DNA of 8,043 nucleotides from NCBI GenBank assembly GCA_043809265.1, contig JAZDDY010000105.1, positions 1-8,043 of the forward strand, read 5' to 3'. Source of the DNA: JAPLVS01 sp043809265. GTDB taxonomy: Archaea; Iainarchaeota; Iainarchaeia; Iainarchaeales; DTGL01. Each line of letters opens with the position of its first letter. Within the stretch, counting starts at the first letter, position 1. The notes beneath the pieces are model-generated. The model searched no databases. It saw nothing but the letters and a program-made list of their open reading frames with translations, and was not told where the DNA came from. Made by a program: the position numbers and the translations under genes. Positions 4,873 to 8,043 of the stretch are shown here, one piece after another.

Positions 4873-5190
4873 TCATTTCCCCTTCTTTTTCTTTTCCGCT
4901 TTTTTATCTGTTTTTTTTGCGTCTTTTTTTCCAGCGGTTTTTTTCTTGGCCCTCTTTTTTTCCTGTTTTGCCTTCGGGGCCGCCTTTTCAACAGGCTTTT
5001 TTTCTTTTAGCGCGCCTGTTTCCTGCATTTCTTTTGTGGGGAAGAGGTGCCTTATGTTGCATTTTTTCCTCTTTCCTTCAATCGCGACTGTAACGGTTAT
5101 GCCGTTCCCTGCCTCGACTATAACCGCCTTCTGGCCGGCATTCCTGCCTCTTGCAAGATAGCAGACCCTTCCAACTTCTATTGCCGGCAT
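4873..5190 (-). CDS. rpl14e: Large-subunit ribosomal protein eL14 with lysine-rich tail
   Basis: This 105-residue protein is archaeal eL14, a KOW-fold protein of the large subunit. The N-terminus MPAIEVGRVC is the family signature. The KOW/SH3-like barrel runs over about residues 5-50 and ends in NIRHLFPT. After about residue 60 the usual C-terminal helix is not recognisable. Instead about 45 residues consist almost wholly of K, A, E, P and T, likely a disordered rRNA-binding tail. Two ATG codons stand in tandem (5193 and 5190). I chose the second because it gives the MPAIEVG start and lies four bases after GGTGA, whereas the first would be too close. The preceding cytidylate-kinase-like stop TGA overlaps this start region, which suggests coupled translation. 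The uS13 gene follows after 18 bases; many archaea have a Cbf5-type pseudouridine synthase here, and it is missing. Confidence 0.93.
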   Translation of the reverse strand: MPAIEVGRVCYLARGRNAGQKAVIVEAGNGITVTVAIEGKRKKCNIRHLFPTKEMQETGALKEKKPVEKAAPKAKQEKKRAKKKTAGKKDAKKTDKKAEKKKKGK

Positions 5191-5714
5191 CATTTCACCC
5201 TGTAATTTTTCATGAATTTCATTATAATCCCTGTTATTCCTTCCATATCAAGCTTGTCAGCGTTTATCACGAGGTCGAAATACTTGAGGTCGTGCACGTT
5301 CACGCCCAGCAAGTGCAGCAAATTTTTGCGCTCTTCTTCCTCCATTTTTTCAATTTCCTGTTTTGCTTCGACAAACGGGACTTTTTTAACCCTGGTCATT
5401 TCCAGCGCGCGGTTTTTTTCCTTTGAAAGCACGAACACCTTGAGGTCGGCTTCATTCATGAGCCAGGCCGCAAGGCCCCAATCCAACATTAGATGGTCCT
5501 GCTTTGCCTCGTTCAGAATGAATGCCCTCAGTTTTTGGACAAATTCCTCGCCAAAAACGCCGGCTTCAATTTTTTCCCTGTCTTTTTTTTCCTCCGCCGA
5601 GATTTTTTCCATAATATTTTCCTTTGGTAAATATCTTATGCCGAGCTGCAGCGACAGACTTTTGCACAGGTTCCTGGTGTCAGTTCCCGGGAGCCCTGTA
5701 ACTGTCAAAATCAT
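5190..5714 (-). CDS. Cytidylate-kinase-like protein with a degenerate P-loop
   Basis: This 174-residue protein sits between eL34 and eL14, the usual place of archaeal cytidylate kinase (CMP + ATP to CDP + ADP). Its length and several landmarks fit: an N-terminal beta strand MILTVTGLPG, a central DWGLAAWL segment at 78-85 and a C-terminal DLKYFDLVINADKL at 142-155. The Walker A loop is not intact. Family members have GxxGxGK[S/T], but here residues 7-14 read GLPGTDTR, so the second glycine, the phosphate-binding lysine and the following Ser/Thr are replaced by D12, T13 and R14. The arginine expected after the central aspartate (DGRL/DSRL type) is also absent (DWGL). It therefore probably does not bind ATP normally and may be a pseudokinase or a repurposed factor. 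The ATG at 5714 gives the family-like N-terminus. The reading frame is open throughout, so it does not look like a pseudogene. The stop overlaps the start region of eL14. Confidence 0.75.
   Translation of the reverse strand: MILTVTGLPGTDTRNLCKSLSLQLGIRYLPKENIMEKISAEEKKDREKIEAGVFGEEFVQKLRAFILNEAKQDHLMLDWGLAAWLMNEADLKVFVLSKEKNRALEMTRVKKVPFVEAKQEIEKMEEEERKNLLHLLGVNVHDLKYFDLVINADKLDMEGITGIIMKFMKNYRVK
5195..5199 (-). promoter_or_regulatory. Shine-Dalgarno deciding the eL14 start (GGTGA)
   Basis: GGTGA lies inside the last codons of the upstream gene, four bases before the second of two tandem ATG codons. Its spacing selects the ATG at 5190 over that at 5193. Confidence 0.6.
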
Positions 5715-5718
5715 TTTT

Positions 5719-6060
5719 TTACAGCCCTCCGTCAATTTTGCCCAACACCATTCCGGCATATTTCCTGAAGCGCAATTCGACTTCGCCTGCTTTTTTCAGG
5801 CCTTCCCTCACTTTCAGCGCTTCCTCGACCGCGACAACCCTGCAGGAATTGCAGAGCACGCCTGCGAGCCGCGCCGACGGCCTTTTTTCGGTCTTGCTTG
5901 CCTTCGCCTCTTTTGCCGCCGGAAGGGTGCCCGAGATTTTTTTGCCGCAAACAGCGCATTTTTTCACTGAATTGTGCCTTTTCAGGAAGGCTTTCTTTGT
6001 TTTCCCGCCCGGGGTTTTCCTGAAAATCTTTTTTTTCCTGTTGTCCCTTTGTTTTGTCAT
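5719..6060 (-). CDS. rpl34e: Large-subunit ribosomal protein eL34
   Basis: This 113-residue protein is eL34, a zinc-binding protein of the archaeal and eukaryotic 50S/60S subunit. The N-terminal basic segment RKTPGGKT (residues 14-21) matches the family's KTPGG signature. Two CxxC pairs, CAVC at 35-38 and CNSC at 70-73 within AGVLCNSC, form the expected zinc site. The protein is longer than most archaeal versions (about 90 residues): the loop between the CxxC pairs holds an alanine/lysine-rich stretch, and about 25 residues follow the usual C-terminal helix. I chose the ATG at 6060. A GTG at 6069 directly after the DUF106 stop would add three residues, and its GTGG is better read as ribosome-binding sequence. 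The gene follows DUF106 closely and its stop is four bases before the cytidylate-kinase-like start. Confidence 0.92.
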   Translation of the reverse strand: MTKQRDNRKKKIFRKTPGGKTKKAFLKRHNSVKKCAVCGKKISGTLPAAKEAKASKTEKRPSARLAGVLCNSCRVVAVEEALKVREGLKKAGEVELRFRKYAGMVLGKIDGGL

Positions 6061-6069
6061 TAAAACCAC

Positions 6070-6513
6070 TCACTCTGCTTTTGCCTCGGTTTTTTTCGAT
6101 ATTTTTTTCCAAAGCGCAAGCGCGATTGAAAACACAATGCCTATAACAAAATAATACCATATCCAGCTTTGCCCGGGAAGCACGACATAAGGCGCCGGCG
6201 GGAATTCGATTCCCGCATATGTTGAATTCATTACCGGCAATAGCAGGAAGAACACTGCCAGCATTATGAGCATTGACGGCATCGAGCTTCTCATCATCTT
6301 GTACTGCGCGTCCAGCATTTCTTTCTGCAGGCTCTCAAGCCTTTTCATCGACTCCTTGTCCTTGCTTTTCAGGAGCTCTTTCCATTCCTTCTGTTTTTCC
6401 TTGACCTGTTTTTCGGCTTCCTTGTCCATGAACCTGTTCCTTATGATTGTGCTGAAGGCTACGAGCGCCAGCGCAATGACTGCAACTTCTATAAGCGGGT
6501 CCATAAACACCAT
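6070..6513 (-). CDS. DUF106 / EMC3-like membrane insertase (YidC/Oxa1/Get1 superfamily)
   Basis: This 147-residue protein has the three-helix layout of archaeal DUF106 proteins, the archaeal relatives of YidC, Oxa1, Get1 and EMC3. The first membrane helix is at about residues 6-24. A long charged helical stretch, probably coiled coil, spans about 28-75 and is rich in K and E. The second membrane helix is at about 78-98 and the third at about 117-136, followed by a lysine-rich cytosolic tail. In the superfamily the charged hairpin faces the cytoplasm and the helices form a groove that helps insert membrane proteins, working with SecY or the ribosome. Its position directly after secY fits this. 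I chose the ATG at 6513 because GGTGAT precedes it by four bases; a TTG ten codons upstream would put that Shine-Dalgarno inside the gene. Its stop is nine bases before the eL34 ATG. The family assignment is firm from architecture and context; the biochemical role is inferred. Confidence 0.85.
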   Translation of the reverse strand: MVFMDPLIEVAVIALALVAFSTIIRNRFMDKEAEKQVKEKQKEWKELLKSKDKESMKRLESLQKEMLDAQYKMMRSSMPSMLIMLAVFFLLLPVMNSTYAGIEFPPAPYVVLPGQSWIWYYFVIGIVFSIALALWKKISKKTEAKAE

Positions 6514-6517
6514 AAAA

Positions 6518-6522
6518 TCACC
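6518..6522 (-). promoter_or_regulatory. Shine-Dalgarno deciding the DUF106 start (GGTGA)
   Basis: GGTGA stands four bases before the ATG at 6513, the same spacing as in rpoN and eL14. It argues against the upstream TTG at 6543 as the start. Confidence 0.65.
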
Positions 6523-6537
6523 AAAAAATGCGGAAAA

Positions 6538-6549
6538 GCCCAAAAGGGC
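6538..6549 (-). repeat. Short inverted repeat GCCC-TTTT-GGGC in the secY-DUF106 spacer
   Basis: A four-base-pair perfect stem with a TTTT loop is followed on the minus strand by TTTTCC and then a T6 run. It could be a weak terminator or attenuator after secY or a leader hairpin of the next gene. The stem is short, so it may have no function. Confidence 0.25.
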
Positions 6550-6577
6550 GCATCTTATATTAATTTGAAGCCATGAG

Positions 6578-6585
6578 TATAAAAT
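6578..6585 (-). promoter_or_regulatory. Possible TATA box upstream of the DUF106 gene
   Basis: The gap of 83 bases between the secY stop and the DUF106 start is one of the two longest spacers between coding regions here. On the minus strand it contains the purine-rich stretch GGGAAAAG directly followed by ATTTTATA, which resembles an archaeal BRE plus TATA element. A second AT-rich match, TTAATATAAG, lies at 6555-6564. Transcription from either could serve the DUF106-eL34-cmk-eL14-uS13 block. This rests only on resemblance; AT-rich spacers often give such matches by chance. Confidence 0.3.
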
Positions 6586-6596
6586 CTTTTCCCTCC

Positions 6597-8021
6597 CTAA
6601 CTGAAAAGTTTTTTCAGCAGTGCGCTCGATTCCTTCACCTGTTCCCTTGCAATCTGCTCGTAAAGCTTGTAAACAATGCCGACAGTCAGCAGGATGCCTG
6701 TGCCTGATGCGACCTGCCCTCCGGTGACAGAGCCCAATGCCATGTTGCCTACGCCTGCGAGCAATCCAACAAAGATGGACCCTATAACCACGATCGGCGG
6801 AATGTACCTGTCGAGTATTTTTTCAATTATCCTGCTGTCCCTCCTGAATCCCGGCACGTACATGCCTGAGCTTTCAAGCTGGTTTGCAATGTCTTCAGAG
6901 CTCTGCCCGCCCATCTTGACCCAGAACTTGCCGAAAACCACGCATGTGCCGCACAAAAGCAGCAGGTAGATTATGCCCTGCAGGATGTTCCAAAGCAGGG
7001 TTTGAGTCAAAAGAATGCCGAATCCGGATGCCCCGACATCGACTATCAGCCTGTTGAACAAATTGTAAATGCTGGTGTTCTGTAAAGCCCAGCCTGCGTC
7101 GGTGACAGGGTTGCCGGTCGCCCAAATCAGCCAGCGCATTATGTCGCCAAGGACCGGCACGCTTGCTGTCAGCGCACCCCACACCCTTATATTTGCGAAA
7201 AGCGCCACAGCCAAAATTACAGGCATCACGTTGACATACAAAAGGCTTACAGGATATCTTCCTCCGAAGCCTTTCCTGCCCATTGTTATGGGAATGTTCA
7301 CATGGATTGCGTTGGTGTAAACGATTATCGCAAAGATGAGTATCGCAATCAATATTGGCAGCAGCAGGATCAGGTTCACGCTCTGGGCGAACAGGAAAAT
7401 CAGCCCTGGCTGGAGTGCCCCGCCTTCAAGCATTGGCGGCCTGAAAATCTGCCATATGAAGCCCTGTGCGACTCCGCCTGCAATGAACAATCCTATGCCT
7501 GAACCGATGCCGTATTTTCCCACGACCTCGTCAAGGTATAGCAGGATCATTGAGCCCAATGCTATCTGGAGGCCCAAAAACAAAACATTCGGGAGTCCGC
7601 TGCTCGGCACCATGCCGCTCCAAGGGTAAATGATGCCTTCAAAAAGGCACATTCCAACCGTAAAAAGTTTCTGCATTCCCTGGAACCTTGCCTTTCCTTT
7701 CGGGTCGGTAAGGTCTATGTCTATGACTTTTGCGCCCACAAGCAATTGCAGGATAATCGAAGCGAAAACAATCGGGCCTATTCCTGCTGTCAAAAGAGTT
7801 CCGGTTTCGCTTGCAAGCAATTCCTGGAACGCAATCAACTGGTTGTATTGGTTTGGGTCCATGGCCGGCATTCCCACAAGCCAGACCCTGCCCAGAATAA
7901 AGAAAAGGATAAGCACTGCCGCGCTCCACATTATTCTTTTTTTGAGCGAGGGAGGCACTTCAGGCGGCTTCACTTCTGGAAGCAGCGAATAAACAGGTTC
8001 AAGCGCGTCAATTATGCCCAT
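6597..8021 (-). CDS. secY: Protein translocase subunit SecY (Sec61 alpha homologue)
   Basis: This 474-residue protein is the channel-forming subunit of the archaeal Sec translocon, which carries nascent secreted and membrane proteins across or into the cytoplasmic membrane. The sequence shows about ten hydrophobic helices. The plug and second-helix region is at residues 74-96 (GTLLTAGIGPIVFASIILQL). The conserved YLDEVVGKYGIGSGIGLFI segment is at 162-180. The cytosolic ribosome-binding loop at about 238-262 contains GRYPVSLLYV. The second large cytosolic loop at about 366-407 contains PGFRRDSRIIEKILDRYIPP, and the last helix contains GTGILLTVGIVYKLYE near 440-454. The length is usual for archaeal SecY. 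The start is supported by a GGTGG Shine-Dalgarno at 8026-8030, four bases before the ATG. SecY normally ends the archaeal spc-like ribosomal operon after uL15, so uL15 probably lies just beyond the window edge. The family call is very secure. Confidence 0.98.
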   Translation of the reverse strand: MGIIDALEPVYSLLPEVKPPEVPPSLKKRIMWSAAVLILFFILGRVWLVGMPAMDPNQYNQLIAFQELLASETGTLLTAGIGPIVFASIILQLLVGAKVIDIDLTDPKGKARFQGMQKLFTVGMCLFEGIIYPWSGMVPSSGLPNVLFLGLQIALGSMILLYLDEVVGKYGIGSGIGLFIAGGVAQGFIWQIFRPPMLEGGALQPGLIFLFAQSVNLILLLPILIAILIFAIIVYTNAIHVNIPITMGRKGFGGRYPVSLLYVNVMPVILAVALFANIRVWGALTASVPVLGDIMRWLIWATGNPVTDAGWALQNTSIYNLFNRLIVDVGASGFGILLTQTLLWNILQGIIYLLLLCGTCVVFGKFWVKMGGQSSEDIANQLESSGMYVPGFRRDSRIIEKILDRYIPPIVVIGSIFVGLLAGVGNMALGSVTGGQVASGTGILLTVGIVYKLYEQIAREQVKESSALLKKLFS

Positions 8022-8025
8022 TCTT

Positions 8026-8030
8026 CCACC
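8026..8030 (-). promoter_or_regulatory. Shine-Dalgarno of secY (GGTGG)
   Basis: GGTGG on the minus strand sits four bases before the secY ATG. It is a variant of the GGTGA motif used by several genes in this window, and it supports the start at 8021. Confidence 0.6.
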
Positions 8031-8043
8031 AATTTATTTTTTT

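Noticed and set aside
5715..5759. A longer N-terminus for the cytidylate-kinase-like protein starting at 5759
   Set aside because: It would overlap eL34 by about 40 bases and add residues before the MILTVTG strand with which the family begins.
5212..5970. A 252-codon plus-strand frame opposite the cytidylate-kinase-like gene
   Set aside because: It is a shadow of the minus-strand gene and part of eL34; no domain or start signal.
5732..6160. A 142-codon minus-strand frame overlapping eL34
   Set aside because: It is the wrong frame of eL34 and the end of DUF106; the eL34 frame carries the family motifs.

Overview
All protein genes in this window lie on the minus strand. They form a compact archaeal ribosomal-protein, RNA-polymerase and protein-translocation cluster. 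Read in the direction of transcription (high to low coordinates) the order is: secY, a DUF106/EMC3-like (YidC/Oxa1 superfamily) membrane protein, eL34, a cytidylate-kinase-like protein, eL14, uS13, uS4, uS11, rpoD, an intron-containing tRNA-Leu(UAA), eL18, uL13, uS9, rpoN and uS2. This order, and proteins such as eL34, eL14, eL18, RpoD and RpoN, are diagnostic of Archaea. The small proteins, tight packing and absence of genes that often sit in this cluster (adenylate kinase, Cbf5/TruB-type pseudouridine synthase, RpoK, enolase) suggest a reduced archaeon, perhaps of the DPANN group. That lineage call is inference from layout and is not a match to a named genome.

Layout. Positions 8021-6597 hold SecY. 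A gap of about 80 bases follows with a possible promoter. From 6513 to 2423 nine genes are packed with gaps of 0-18 bases or four-base overlaps. This block contains the DUF106 insertase, three 50S/30S assembly neighbourhoods (eL34-cmk-eL14; uS13-uS4-uS11) and RNA polymerase subunit D. Positions 2162-2422 hold the tRNA-Leu, with an inverted repeat on each side and a T-rich terminator-like tract after it. From 2146 to 35 a second packed block runs eL18-uL13-uS9-rpoN-uS2 and ends in a T-rich tract at the window edge.

Functionally the genes build both ribosomal subunits, the alpha-like and small zinc subunits of RNA polymerase, and the membrane channel and insertase that receive nascent membrane proteins. 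Most genes have a Shine-Dalgarno of the GGTGA type four to six bases before the start. In several cases it includes the TGA stop of the upstream gene, which implies translational coupling.

The most unusual items are: a cytidylate-kinase-like protein whose ATP-binding P-loop has lost its lysine and serine/threonine; a 37-base tRNA intron with a readable bulge-helix-bulge core; hairpins bracketing that tRNA; and long lysine-rich tails on uS4 and eL14. I see no mobile element, CRISPR array, phage gene or defence system. Apart from these points the region is conserved housekeeping DNA.
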